Shown: one piece after another, positions 47,178 through 58,565 of the stretch
Layout: each line of letters starts with the position of its first letter
Numbering within the stretch: position 1 is the first letter of the stretch
Assembly: GCF_009870125.1 (NCBI RefSeq)
Contig: NC_046681.1
Location: 27,178,001 to 27,242,000 of the forward strand
Source of the DNA: Drosophila pseudoobscura
Taxonomy: Eukaryota; Arthropoda; Insecta; Diptera; Drosophilidae
Direction: 5' to 3'
DNA length: 64,000 nucleotides
The notes under the pieces: model-generated
The model's database searches: none
What the model was told of the DNA's origin: nothing
What the model saw: the letters and a program-made list of their open reading frames with translations, nothing else
Made by a program: the position numbers and the translations under genes

Positions 47178-50174
47178 CTACTCCGTCTGCTCCTTCCGCC
47201 TTCTCTCCAAGGACCTAAGCGTGCGCATCACACTAGAGGCGAACTCCGCGGCCGCATCCCACACCTTCGGGTCTGCCAGCATCAGCGGCACCAGAGTCTC
47301 GGTGCTGACCCTGGACCCTGCTACTGTCTCCAATGTCTGACGCTCGAGGTCAAACCTGTGGCAGTCGAAGAGGACGTGGCGAGCGTCCTCCTCTATGCCT
47401 GTGCCACACTCGGGGCACCAGTCCTCTGTCTCGTGGCCGAAGCGCTTGAGGTAGCTGCGGAAGCAGCCATGTCCGCTCAGTGCCTGGGTAAGGTAGAAAT
47501 CCACCTGGCCGTGCTTCCTTTCAACCCAGCATGCTATGCTTGGGATGAGGGTGTGGGTCCATCGGCCTTTGGGTGAGTGGTCCCATCGAGTCTGCCATCT
47601 GTCTATGCTGGTCCTTCTGGCGGCGTCCTTAATTTCTGCTTTGGAGCGTGCCTCGGCTGCACTGTCCGTCATGGCATCATGGATCTCCTTCCTCTCCCTT
47701 ATCAGCTCCCTGAGCGGGACTTGCCCGGCAATGACTAACGCGGCTTCGTCTGAGATGGTCCGGAACGAGCACGCGATCCTAATGGCGCACAGTCTGTACG
47801 TTGCCTCTACTCCTCGCATGTAGCTCCTCACCTTCGCGGCTTCTGCCCACACCGGAGCGGCGTAGAGCATCTGCGACGTCACGACGCTCGTCAGCAGTTT
47901 TCTCGTTGCCTGCTTTGGCCCTCTGGTGTTTAGCAGCATCCTGGATAGTGCTCCCGCGGTCCCACCGGCCTTCGTGTGGACGTATTCCAGATGCTCTTTG
48001 AAGGAAAGGCGCGTGTCGATGAGGACTCCAAGGTACTTGATGGACCTCTGCGATTCGATCGCGGTCCCACCAACCTGTACTCTGGCGGTCTCGACCACTT
48101 TACGGCTGGATATCAGGACCGCCTCCGTTTTTTGGGCCGCCAGCTCCAGCCCCGCGGCGGATAGCCACGCCTCGACGGCTTGTATGGCGACGTTGGCAAG
48201 CTCCTCCACTGCGGCAAGTTCCTTCGCTACCGCCACTATTGCGACGTCGTCAGCGAAGCCCACCAGGTTAGTGTTGGCTGGCATCGGGAGCCGTAGGACC
48301 CCGTCGTACATAGCGTTCCAGAGCAGAGGTCCCAAAACGGAGCCCTGCGGGACTCCGGCTGAGACTTCGTATGCCCTAGAGCCCTGACATGTGTCCATTG
48401 TCAGCACCCTATTGCTGAAATAGCTGCGCGCTATATTCAGTAGGTAGCCCGGGATGTTGAAGGACCTCAGTGCCTCCAGCGTCCGGGTCCAGTCGGCCGA
48501 GTTGAAGGCGTTCCTTATGTCCAGTGTCACCACCAGACAATAGGACTTGGTTCCGCCTCTCCACCTGGTCCCAGCAATGGCTGCCTCCGCCGTTTGTACG
48601 ACCCTCAAGATGGCGTCCAGCGTCGACCTCCCTTTCCTGAATCCGTATTGGTTCTGGGAGAGACCGCCTGCTGCTTCGATGGCTGCGCTCAGCCTCGCTC
48701 CGATCACCCTTTCGAAGACTTTTCCCATGGAGTCCAGAAGGCAGATGGGCCTGTAGGAAGAGGCCACCCCTGGCGGCTTGCCCGGCTTGGTTAGTAGTAG
48801 GAGCCGTTGCCTTTTCCACCTCTCGGGGAACGTCCCCTCCTGGAGGCATTTGTTGAAAAGGCCCGCAACTTCCCTCGGGAGTAGAAGAAGTGCCAGCTTC
48901 AACGCGCTGTTGGGGATCGCATCCGGACCCGGAGCCTTCCTAGGTATCAGGTTTCTGCCTGCCTGCAACACCTCGGCTTCCGTAACCTCGCAGATGTCGC
49001 TTGGGCTATGCTCGAACTGCAGGGAGCTAGGGATCTGCCGTCCTCGAGGAAACAGTACCCTGACTATACACTTCAGTGCCTCTGGATCCGTTGGAGCTTT
49101 GCTGCCTGCGTTCAGCCTCTTCACCACCATCCTGTACGCGCCTCCCCAGGGGTCCTCTTCGGCGGCATCACACAGCTTAAGGAAGCATTCCCTCTTGCTG
49201 TTCCTTATGGCGGTCTTCAGCTCCTTCCTCGCCGCTTTGTAGGACTCGCTGCATCGCGCCAAGCGCGGTGTGCCTCTGGCTCGCTGGAGCAGCCTTCTGG
49301 CCCGGTGGCAGGTTCTACGGAGAGCCGCGATCGCTTCGCTCCACCAGAAAACTGGATCCTTGTGCTTCCGGAAAGTCCCTCTCGGTAGCATGCTCTGGTC
49401 GCAGGCGCCTTCAAGTGCGTCCGCAAATTTGGTCGCCATGTCGTTGGCTCCGTCTGCATCGTTTGCAGAGTAGCCCTCAAGGGCGCTTGCGAAGACTTGG
49501 GCCCTCAGCGTGTCCTGGCGGTACGCCTTCCCATGCCGGAACGGGGTGCCTCTCGATCGGGCAAGGGTGCCCAGGGTGCATAGTATGGCCTCGTGGTCGC
49601 TGGCAGTGTATGCGTCGCTGATCCTCCATCGGGCGTGCCGGGCCAGCGCGCTGCTGGCATAGGTGAGATCGATGACCGACCCTGCACCTGCCCTGCTGAA
49701 AGTTTGTTGGGACCCTTCGTTCAGAAGGACGACGTCCAGAGAGGCAAAAGCCTCCAGCACCGTGCGGCCTCTGGCGTTAGTACGGGAGGACCCCCATTCC
49801 AGGGCCCAGGCGTTGAAGTCGCCTCCGACTACGACGTTGTTCCGTCCTCGCAGATCGCAGCTCAGCTCGTCCATAATGCGGCTGAAAGTCTCCAGTGAGA
49901 GGCTGGGTGCCAGGTAGCAGCTGTAGAACCATATGCCGCCTACATACCCTCGGACGAATCCGTCAGCCGACCTGGTGTCGCTCAATTGCGGCGCGTCGAC
50001 GCCACAGAGCCACAGGGCCGCTTTGCCAGTAAGGTCCGTGGCCCAGTCGCTGCTGCTGCCCACCTTATGTGGTTCGCTGAGGAGTGCCACATCAGAGCCA
50101 AGCTCGCGCACCGTCTGTGTCAGGAGATCCTGTGCGGCCCTGCAGTGATTCAGGTTGAGTTGAATCAACTGCAT
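47178..50174 (-). CDS. LINE ORF2: AP-endonuclease / reverse transcriptase
   Basis: 998 residues, typical length for R1-clade ORF2. The N-terminal apurinic endonuclease domain spans about 1-225, with GGDFNAW near 117-122 and ASDHEAI near 190. The reverse transcriptase spans about 430-720: YGFRKGRSTLDA (~510), LDIRNAFNSADW, GVPQGSVLGPLLWN and the catalytic FADD near 638. The C terminus has a CPEC-x-H-x4-C zinc motif near 917 (CPECGTGIEEDARHVLFDC). No stop or frameshift is visible. The start ATG lies inside the end of ORF1 (ATGCAGTTGA), an arrangement compatible with termination-reinitiation. Confidence 0.95.
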   Translation of the reverse strand: MQLIQLNLNHCRAAQDLLTQTVRELGSDVALLSEPHKVGSSSDWATDLTGKAALWLCGVDAPQLSDTRSADGFVRGYVGGIWFYSCYLAPSLSLETFSRIMDELSCDLRGRNNVVVGGDFNAWALEWGSSRTNARGRTVLEAFASLDVVLLNEGSQQTFSRAGAGSVIDLTYASSALARHARWRISDAYTASDHEAILCTLGTLARSRGTPFRHGKAYRQDTLRAQVFASALEGYSANDADGANDMATKFADALEGACDQSMLPRGTFRKHKDPVFWWSEAIAALRRTCHRARRLLQRARGTPRLARCSESYKAARKELKTAIRNSKRECFLKLCDAAEEDPWGGAYRMVVKRLNAGSKAPTDPEALKCIVRVLFPRGRQIPSSLQFEHSPSDICEVTEAEVLQAGRNLIPRKAPGPDAIPNSALKLALLLLPREVAGLFNKCLQEGTFPERWKRQRLLLLTKPGKPPGVASSYRPICLLDSMGKVFERVIGARLSAAIEAAGGLSQNQYGFRKGRSTLDAILRVVQTAEAAIAGTRWRGGTKSYCLVVTLDIRNAFNSADWTRTLEALRSFNIPGYLLNIARSYFSNRVLTMDTCQGSRAYEVSAGVPQGSVLGPLLWNAMYDGVLRLPMPANTNLVGFADDVAIVAVAKELAAVEELANVAIQAVEAWLSAAGLELAAQKTEAVLISSRKVVETARVQVGGTAIESQRSIKYLGVLIDTRLSFKEHLEYVHTKAGGTAGALSRMLLNTRGPKQATRKLLTSVVTSQMLYAAPVWAEAAKVRSYMRGVEATYRLCAIRIACSFRTISDEAALVIAGQVPLRELIRERKEIHDAMTDSAAEARSKAEIKDAARRTSIDRWQTRWDHSPKGRWTHTLIPSIACWVERKHGQVDFYLTQALSGHGCFRSYLKRFGHETEDWCPECGTGIEEDARHVLFDCHRFDLERQTLETVAGSRVSTETLVPLMLADPKVWDAAAEFASSVMRTLRSLERRRKEQTE

Positions 50175-51649
50175 GTCGTCCTGGTTTTGCCGACCCCGCT
50201 TCGCGTAGCTGGGCAGTTTTTAGTGCCTGCCTGGTGCGTGACCTCCTTCTTTCCAGCTGCTGAGCAGATAAAGCACGTAGGCTCTTTTTTGCATTCTGCA
50301 ACTTTGTGCCCTTTTTCCCCGCATTTGATGCAGCAGCCACTCCTGTCCACTAAACTCTTGCAGTTCCGTGCGATATGCCCGGGTTCCAGGCATCGGTAGC
50401 ACCTTGGGAGTCCATCTCTTTCCCGGATCCTACATATGGTCCAGCCGATCCTCACCTTGCCGCCTTTCAGGACCGCTTGGCCCAGGGAGAAGGGCAAGCT
50501 GACCACCGCCAGCTGGGACTCCGCGTATCCGCGGCGCAGACTGCGGACTCTTACTCGACCCTCGTCAATGTTGAATTGGCGAGTTAGAGCGGCACAGATC
50601 TCCTGCTCCGTCGCGAGGGAGTCGATGTCCCGTATCTCCAGTATGACCACCTTCGAGTCTTCCGTCATTGCTCGCACAGACGCTCCATCGCCGAGGACAC
50701 GTGCGATGCTGGCCTTCATGCCCTCAGCACTCTCCACGCTGTCTTTTGCAACCTCCAGCAGCAGGTTGCCGTTTGTGGTACGGCGTACCTTGGAGACGCA
50801 GCTTCCCAGGTCAGAAAGCTGGTTGTCGTGCCGTCTGGTGACCATTGCCAGAACCTCGCTGTACGACTTCCCGGGGGCCTGAACTATGACCGCGTCTGGG
50901 CGAGCGCGGCGCGCTGCTCTCGGCCTCTTGGCCACCACGCTCCATTCGCTGTCCGGGATTCCGGGGCTCTTGGGCTGCCTCGTGGCGCTGGTCGTCGCCA
51001 CATCTCCGCGTGGCCGCAACGGGGCCTTTTTAAGGGTCCTCTTGGTTGCGATAGCTCCTTTTCGCTGCCTTGGGCGCGTAGGTGGGGTTCCCGGCTCCCC
51101 CAATGGACCTTCGGCCACGGATGGCTGGCTAAGTCTGCGCCACGGTTCGGTTTGCGCTGCGGCATCTTTCCTCCAGACGGTCGTTGTCTGCTGCTCCTTG
51201 TCTGCGCTCCGCGTGCTCTGTGAGCATTTCGGGCACAGGCCTTGGGCGTCGGAGCCTTCCTGCGGCGCGCACCTACCCGCTGCGGCCTCTTGGCTCGATT
51301 GGATGATGTTCGAGTGCAGCTCCTTCATGCGCACGAACAGTGCTCTGGTGGCCATGTTGATGTGACGCGTATTCTTGTCCATCATCCTGGTCTGAACCTC
51401 ATCAAGGATTTTTCCCAGCTCCGAGAGGTTCTCAAGGCAGGTGGCCTCCTGGTGGGCCTTGCTCTTCTTGGGCGGCGTTTGCCTCTGGGAACTTCCCGGG
51501 CTGGCTGGGTCCCGAACCCTCTTGGGGGTCTCCCTAGAGTCAAGGTCCCGACTCTGCGCCGCTGCTGCTGGAGATGGAGATGGCTCGGGTGCCGGCGATC
51601 GGGCGAGCATGCTACCCTTCCTGAAGGCGAGCTTTTCCTCCTCCTCCAT
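50165..51649 (-). CDS. LINE ORF1: gag-like nucleic-acid-binding protein
   Basis: 494 residues from the ATG at 51649 (MEEEEKLAFRKG). An upstream in-frame Met at 51781 exists, but the stretch between reads like 5' UTR. The protein has a basic, Pro/Arg-rich N-terminal half, a helical middle, and three CCHC-type zinc knuckles at about 416-470 (CYRCLEPGHIARNC, CIKCGEKGHKVAEC, then CFIC with a longer spacing). It binds the element RNA. The stop codon overlaps the ORF2 start. Confidence 0.92.
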   Translation of the reverse strand: MEEEEKLAFRKGSMLARSPAPEPSPSPAAAAQSRDLDSRETPKRVRDPASPGSSQRQTPPKKSKAHQEATCLENLSELGKILDEVQTRMMDKNTRHINMATRALFVRMKELHSNIIQSSQEAAAGRCAPQEGSDAQGLCPKCSQSTRSADKEQQTTTVWRKDAAAQTEPWRRLSQPSVAEGPLGEPGTPPTRPRQRKGAIATKRTLKKAPLRPRGDVATTSATRQPKSPGIPDSEWSVVAKRPRAARRARPDAVIVQAPGKSYSEVLAMVTRRHDNQLSDLGSCVSKVRRTTNGNLLLEVAKDSVESAEGMKASIARVLGDGASVRAMTEDSKVVILEIRDIDSLATEQEICAALTRQFNIDEGRVRVRSLRRGYAESQLAVVSLPFSLGQAVLKGGKVRIGWTICRIRERDGLPRCYRCLEPGHIARNCKSLVDRSGCCIKCGEKGHKVAECKKEPTCFICSAAGKKEVTHQAGTKNCPATRSGVGKTRTTCS

Positions 51650-52156
51650 TCCGTTGATTACTTTAGTATTTGAATTTCGAACTTGAAATCTCCCTCCGTT
51701 GGCGCGCAAATCCAGCTCTTTCCAACACTCTGGCAACCCTGGGTAGATCGGGGCTGTCTGGCAACACCGTCCGTGTGGCAACTCTACGCGATCACCTGTC
51801 TGGCGGCGCAGTCAGCTGCTGTGTGTGAAGCTCCGGACGAGAAGAAGAAGAAAGAAGAAAAGTTGAGTGAGAATTCCTTTTTTCCCCTCCACCAACAATG
51901 TGGAAAGTGGAAGTGGAAGGCGCCAAAACAAGGGTTCACCCCCCCTTCCCCTGCTGGATGGAGCGCACTGATTGTGCCCCTGCAACAGAGCGGGATGCCG
52001 GTGGGGCCGGTTTTTATACGCAGTACGTACCGGTGCGACAGCAACCTGCTCTCAACAGTTTTTCTTCCAGGTAACACGCGCAGCGCGGATGCTGAAAACG
52101 GAAAATCAGGAGCCCGTGATTCGAAACAACCGCACTTGAAAACGCTCAACTACTCA

Positions 52157-52164
52157 TGCCTCTG
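52157..52164. repeat. Target-site duplication, 5' side of the LINE
   Basis: TGCCTCTG, an exact copy of 47023-47030. It is followed by TCCGTGTGTG..., a GT (CA on the element strand) microsatellite at about 52167-52186. Confidence 0.8.
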
Positions 52165-55100
52165 TCCGTGTGTGTGTGTGTGTGTATGTGGGTGGGTGCT
52201 TGGAAAACCATTGCATACTTTGTGGCGCTTTCATTATATCTTCTTTGCTTGGCACTTTAACGCCGCTGTAAAGGATACAGATGGGCATATACTATATACT
52301 AAAACACAAGTCAAGTGTCGCCAGAGCAGTAAAGAGAGAGTTAAGTGAGACAGAGCGAGAGAAAGAGACAATATGAGAGCGATACTTAATGTCATCTGTT
52401 GTGGCGTTGAAGTAAATTACGTATACGCCATGTGTGTGTCTGCAATTCTTTATTACACCCCGGCAGGTGGGTATTACGATTTTCAGAATATTTTTTTAAC
52501 GCAGTGAAGGAACAGAAAAAGTCTTTAACAGCAAAAACTCTTCTGTTTCAGATTGAGATATTTGTGTACATAGCTTAGCTATAAAGAATATCAACCAGAT
52601 AACTATATCTTAAGCCAACAATTGAACCGCTGCATCTGCAAGGGTATCACGGCATTCGACTCCCAAAGCCAGCCCTTCTTTAATGTTTTATACTAGAAAT
52701 AAACTACACCAGTGAACAAAATTAACTGAAGCGAACTGCTGCTCGACTTCACCATTTAATTAACACTCGACGACACGACTCCCCGTCACACACATGTCAC
52801 AACAACAGCTGACCCCAAAAACCCCCCACATAACCATTTGTCAATCTTTGTGTCAAAATGAAATGTCCAAAATGGAATGCCCGGAATGCTGTTGTTGCTG
52901 ATGCCGATGTCCCACAAACAGGATAACAGAGTCGTTATAAATTTGTCTAGACTTCTTTGTCCAGTCCAGAACAGAGGACAGAGGACATCAACGGGACTTC
53001 TGGACAGCCTGAGCCAGTGACAGAACAGACATTACGAGCATTGTCCATGTCCACGGCCATGCTCCTTATTTGCTCGTGCGGGAACTGCAAAGAATTGGGT
53101 GGCGAGCCATTTGTCTGGCTGCCACATAAAAATTGTTTTAAATTAGTTGTTAATTTAACTACTTCGCAGGCCCCTGTGGCCAGAGCCAGAGCCAGCTGCT
53201 CGACCGGCGTTCTTTTTCACAGCATTCGGAATGGCAATAGCAAAGGCTTAATGGTTTTTTTTATAGAGCCATGAGGAAGTTTAGGTCGAGACTGGGATAA
53301 TCATTAGCCACTAAATGTGAATGCTATTTTATGGATGCTTTGGGCACTTAAGTCCATAGACTAATGATGGGTTTTATCGAGTGCAAAAACTACAACGGGA
53401 TATAAATTAATCATCAAGTAATTTCTGGTATTTCTTTGTATTGCTGGAAATCTAATAAATCTATGATTGCTCAGTTACCTCGGCTCCAATAGAACCCTTT
53501 GGAATGAATTCCTATGGAATTTCTTAAATTGTGTTTACTGGAATTTTAATCACCTTTAGTCCATATATCATCATTCTGTATGGGATTAACTTTCTATTAC
53601 ACCTTTAATCCGTTTCATGTTGCTTTATTTCTCAACATCCTGGCAGTCCAGGCAGTCTTTAATCTGCCCCTAAGCCCAGTGCTTCAGCAATTGAATCCAC
53701 ACAAAGCGTTTGACTTTTGACTACAAATTGACTTCATTTACCAAACCGAATGCTTTCCCATTTGATTTATAGGCAGGCCACAAACACAGATGCATAGGTA
53801 TATGTAAACATAAACAGAACTCCGCACAGACATTCGTCGAATATTATCTGTGGTCTTCCGAGTGATTAAGCAATAAATATACAAGTTGACAGTAAATTAT
53901 TAACGTACAAAATGGAAAAAGAGAGATCCAGAAAGTCAGAAAGTCACAAAGTCGGAGGAAAATGGTTCAGAAGTCACTCCACCAGCAGCTTAGAGACGGG
54001 AGAGTGGCCCTCGAGGCCATCTTCCAGTCAGTTATCGTTATATCCATAGGGCCTTGGCGATTTTTGCTGAGGCCAGGCACGTAGTCCTGGTAAATATTTG
54101 AGCAAATATTAAAAGTAGAACAAATTCAAAACGTGACACATTTAAGGGCAAGCAATCGAATTTCTGTCATGGCAGGAGGGATTTGGATTGGGAATTCCTG
54201 ATGCGTGGCTGTTTGTCAAAAAAATTGACTTTAAGTGCATAATTTGTGCTCCAGTGAGTGGCAATAACCTAAATGCAATTCAAAAGTCATTTCGGTTTCC
54301 AACAAACATTCGCCAGCGACACAAAAACGTTGAAGGCGTGTCGTGGCCCGTGGGCGGGCTCACATGGATTCAGGCTCATGTCTGTGCCTGGGTATGTATT
54401 GGGGTCTGAGTTGGGATCATAAACGTAAAACGCTTAGCCCTAAAGACAAAAAGAACATATATATGCTCTTATATCTACAGGGGGTATTGGGGGCAGGCCG
54501 AAGGAAGAGGCAGCCAACAATGCCCCCAAATGAAACAACAAGAAAAGCAGACTATCTGCGAAGTCGAACTTTTTAATACCCTTAAAGACTCGATCGCTCT
54601 TGTTGTGGCCTCGGAAAAAAAACAGTTTTTCCTACAAAAAATTGATTTTCGATAGATCGGCAGATATATTCTCGATCTGTACATCTATATTTGAAAGTAA
54701 CAGCCAGTTAGGGCTCGTAGCTGCAAACATCCCGTCAAAATCCTCATACCTTTTATTGAGCATTCAAAAAAAGGAGAAGCAGAAGGCTCAGCAGACGGAG
54801 GAGGATTAGGAGTAAGAGGAGGGAAGGGCGGGAAGAGGGAGAAAAAAACATGGCCGTAACAATAAAAGCACAACAATAAGCAGTAACAACGAGGACACCC
54901 ATTGCCGTGCCGTGCAGTGCCCCATACAGTGGAGACACAGACACTGGAGCGGATGTGGCAGGCAGCAGCAGCCTCGTGGCCATGGCGCTGCCAAGTGTAG
55001 CAGATTAACGGAATGTTTGTTAAATGGCGCACGGGACGGGCCCAAGCTCTGTGGCAAGATGGTATGTAGGTATTGTAGGCACTTGTAGGTGTGGCTGGGG

Positions 55101-58100
55101 CATGCCATAATGCTCATAATTTGGCTGGCTCTGTGCCATTGTGTCCCTGCCTCAAACCATAGACAAAGCAGACACTAATAAGCCTGGCAGACTCTTAAAA
55201 TCCAGCTTGCAAGCTTCTGGTAGCCTCTCTTTGGAGGCTCTTTAAATTGCAGGTCAGAATTTTCAATTCTGCCGCTTAGTCAACATTTTAGCTAATTAAA
55301 AAGAAGCTCGAAGCCAGGGAAGAAGCTGAAAGATAAGTACAAAATGTAAATCGAATCAAAAAAAGGCCACAAATTTTTGCTGCTGAATATTTTCATTTGC
55401 CTAATGCTTCTATAAGCCGCTTAGGTGGTTATGTCTCTGTGTCTGTGTCTGTGTCTCTTTCTGTATTTTGTGTCTGGCTGTGTGGGCGGCATACTTGAGA
55501 TGCTTAGGAGGTGGTGCGTGTGGGAGAGATGACAATCCTGGCCAGTTAAATAGGGAATATGAACTGTGAATATATTATTTGATTGTGACAGAAAGTAGTC
55601 GTATTCTTGGAAAACAATAATGAAAACCAATGATCAAAAACTATTATAAAATTATTCTTTAATTCGAAAACCCCAGGAGCAGCCCTTAGGCTGAATCCGC
55701 GCTGAAATAAGTATATCCCATTAAACACGAAACTTTCAATACAAATGCCCTTGTTTCTATTCAAATCAGCTGCTGTGTATTTATTTCTGTACGCCTCAAT
55801 CCACACGAATGGTTTCCTTTGTTGAGGCAGAGAGGGAAGGAAAGAGCCGCAGCTCAAAGCAAAACTCAATTTTATGTGGGGGCAAAATGTGCAACACACA
55901 GCCAGACAAAGACATTGTTGTGCGGGGGAGTACTACATGTATGTGTATATAAACATAATCTATATATAAAAGTACGGATATACACGTACAAGTATATTTA
56001 TATACAATTTCAATTGATTTGCCGTCAATTTCATTTGCCAAAGTTTGGTGAATATGCGCTCAAAGGCACAAAAAATATGACAGTAACAACAAATGCCAGA
56101 TTCTCGTACAAGTATGTATATAGGGCAGACATGCCGTGGGCATGATGAATTATTATACTCTCCATCCATCCTTCCATATCTCATACACATTACGCATACG
56201 CACCGTATACATGAATTCAAGTCCACGCCGAGCCGAGTCGAGGCCGCCTGTCAGCATGTTTGTCCGTTTGTCCGTTGTACATTGTCTAACCACCATCATT
56301 CATCATTCGTGCAACAGAGAAACGAGCAACAAGCAACACATTGTACCCATTGTTGTTGTCTGGTTAGTTTGGTTACCCATTTTCCGCTCATTTTCCCCAG
56401 TACGAGTATGTCTCCCTGTTCCACCATCGATATGGCGTTGATAGAACGCACACACACTCATCACGCGGACTTTGTTAATGTACTCTATGTATATATTTCT
56501 TTTTTTTGTCAGATACATATCTATCTGCATTGTATACTCGTATACCGAAGGCGACCCTCAGGCAATTATCCGTTCAGTTTGGTGCCTGGCTAAGCCCCAA
56601 TCCCCAAATGTGCTAATCCATCAATACAGCTCAACTGTAGCTTCAACACTCTGTCTTTCTTTTTTTTTTTGGGGCATGTACATATACGAGTTGTTGCCTC
56701 AATTTTCCGTACATCGAAGGCCAGTGAATGCTCAACGAAAGCTGCAACTTATTAGAAGTATTCAATAACTTTGTTCCCTCGCGATGAAAAGCTTTTCTCC
56801 TTTCGTTTTCGTTTTCGTTTGTTCATTTTGCAATTTTTGAATGTAATTTCATTTCTTTCTTGATGATTGGATATAAATTGAATGTGTGGAAGAACATAAA
56901 AGTAAATATTGAACGAACGAAGGAAGGAATATGGAAATACATCTATTATAAATGTATGGAAATATTTAAGAATAAATTATAAGTATTGTTTGACCCTCTG
57001 AAATACTAATTCAATTTGTCTTATCAAATGGACTGGTGCTGTTCAAACCTTGAATTTAGTAGAACAAAAGTAGACCAAAAGTAGTCAGCCATTAGGAGAA
57101 CTCAAATGTATAATTGCCAGGTAAAAGTTTTCGGCGGCAACTGTGAGACCATTAAAAATCACTTCAAACTGCTTCGACTGCAAATTTTATTTTACATTTT
57201 TTCTCATTATGTGCAAGGAAGTTGGACACGAATTATGGCCAATGTATACTAGCCATTAAAACTTTTTTGTTTGCCAGACAACGATGAACAGAGAAAGAGA
57301 GAGAGAAGTATCAACAGACAGAGAGATAGGAAAATAAAGTGTATGAAAAGAAATGGAGAAGCGGAATAAGCCAAGGTAGGAGCTTGAGGTGGAAAACGAG
57401 TGTTCGACCAAAACTTTTACAATAATCATTTCGGCTCTGACTGACTGGCCATGTCCTTGGCAGAAATTCAAGCAAGCATTCCCCGAACATGGTCCAAATG
57501 TACATACATATAACTATGTAAAACATAAAACAACAAAAATGTGGAACGAGACCAAGAGATGGATAGAATTGTGTGGGAGAAAAGAACAACTGAGATAGAA
57601 AAATCAGCAGAGCGAAGCTCCACAAATGCGCGACTTTCAATACAAAAAGAACAATTATGTGCGAAGAGGAGAGTGGGCAAGGGGGCGAGTCCTGGCCAAC
57701 TAGCTGCCAATGACAATGGCAAATGTATGTATGTATGTACATATGTACATGAAACGGCAACAGGCAACTGTGGGTACAAAGTCGTTCTGAATTATTGAGC
57801 GTCCAACTTGTTCAAAAATCCAAGGATATCGCTGTACCTTAACCCGACTGAATTCTCTTGGGAAAACCTTGCGAATAGTACGAATGGCAAAAGAATACCG
57901 GCATCTAAAAAGTTTAGGTAGAAACTGTCCAAAAGAAGGTTAGATGACATGATGAAAGAAGAAAGGAAACTGGGAGTGAAAGCTGAAAATGAGAAAGGAG
58001 AGGATGGTACACTCCTAAACTCTCGCCTATATAGCATATTCGTGTATATATGTATATGTATATACCTTAATTTACTCATTTTTAGCGAAATGTTAAAAAT

Positions 58101-58565
58101 TTACCAAGCTATTTCGCAAAGCGAATGCTACATAGAGCGTGTGGCAAGAGGAAAATGGAAAGGTGCAGAAAAAGAGGAGTCGTCGACTGGGTAAACAAGG
58201 GGAATGGGTGGGATGGGGTGGAGAGAAAAGCTGAAAACAATTAAAAACTTTGAGGCGCTGGCGAAGAATGCGCCAAGAAATGTGGATGAGTTTATGGCGT
58301 TTTAATTGCTGTGGGCGTGAAGGGGAGGGCGGGAGTGCGGGAGTGCGTGACGAAAAACAAGAATGAGGGCTGGAAGATGGACGGAAGTCATTAGGGCATG
58401 GAAAATAGGAGGCGAAGTGAGAAGTGTTGGGGATTGAAAGAAATTATTGTTTCCTCCATAAAGGTCGTTCAAATATGATTTTATTGGATTTCTGTTTATC
58501 ATACATTCAAAACAATTGCTTTCATTCTGGAAATCTATTATCTTTTAATCTTCGGTACGACTAAC
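52165..58565. other. Non-coding intronic stretch
   Basis: 6.4 kb of intron with a GT repeat right beside the LINE, a TTTTCG repeat (about 56800-56820), a TATGTATGTACATATG block (about 57724-57750) and a TACCCTT motif at 54577. No gene supported. Confidence 0.55.

Larger units (their letters stand above)
47031..52156 (-). mobile_element. Full-length R1-clade non-LTR retrotransposon (LINE)
   Basis: This is a 5.1-kb element on the minus strand. Layout: 5' UTR about 51650-52156; ORF1 (gag-like, CCHC knuckles); ORF2 (endonuclease-RT), overlapping ORF1 by 10 bp; a 131-bp 3' UTR with AATAAA (47067-47062); and a 16-nt poly(A) at 47046-47031. The 8-bp flanking repeat TGCCTCTG is exact. Both ORFs are open, which implies a recent insertion. 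The ORF2 N terminus LIQLNLNHCRAAQDLL and the C-terminal Cys/His motif place it in the R1 clade (R1, Rt1/Waldo-like), not with jockey or I. It is not the rDNA-specific R1 because it sits in single-copy DNA. The pre-insertion site is CA-rich, a feature reported for Waldo-type elements. Confidence 0.93.

Noticed and set aside
47536..51686. Long plus-strand ORFs across the LINE
   Set aside because: Antisense shadows of the GC-rich ORF1/ORF2.
51784..52149. 121-codon minus-strand ORF upstream of LINE ORF1 as an extra element gene
   Set aside because: Lies in the 5' UTR, has no family features; open by GC content.
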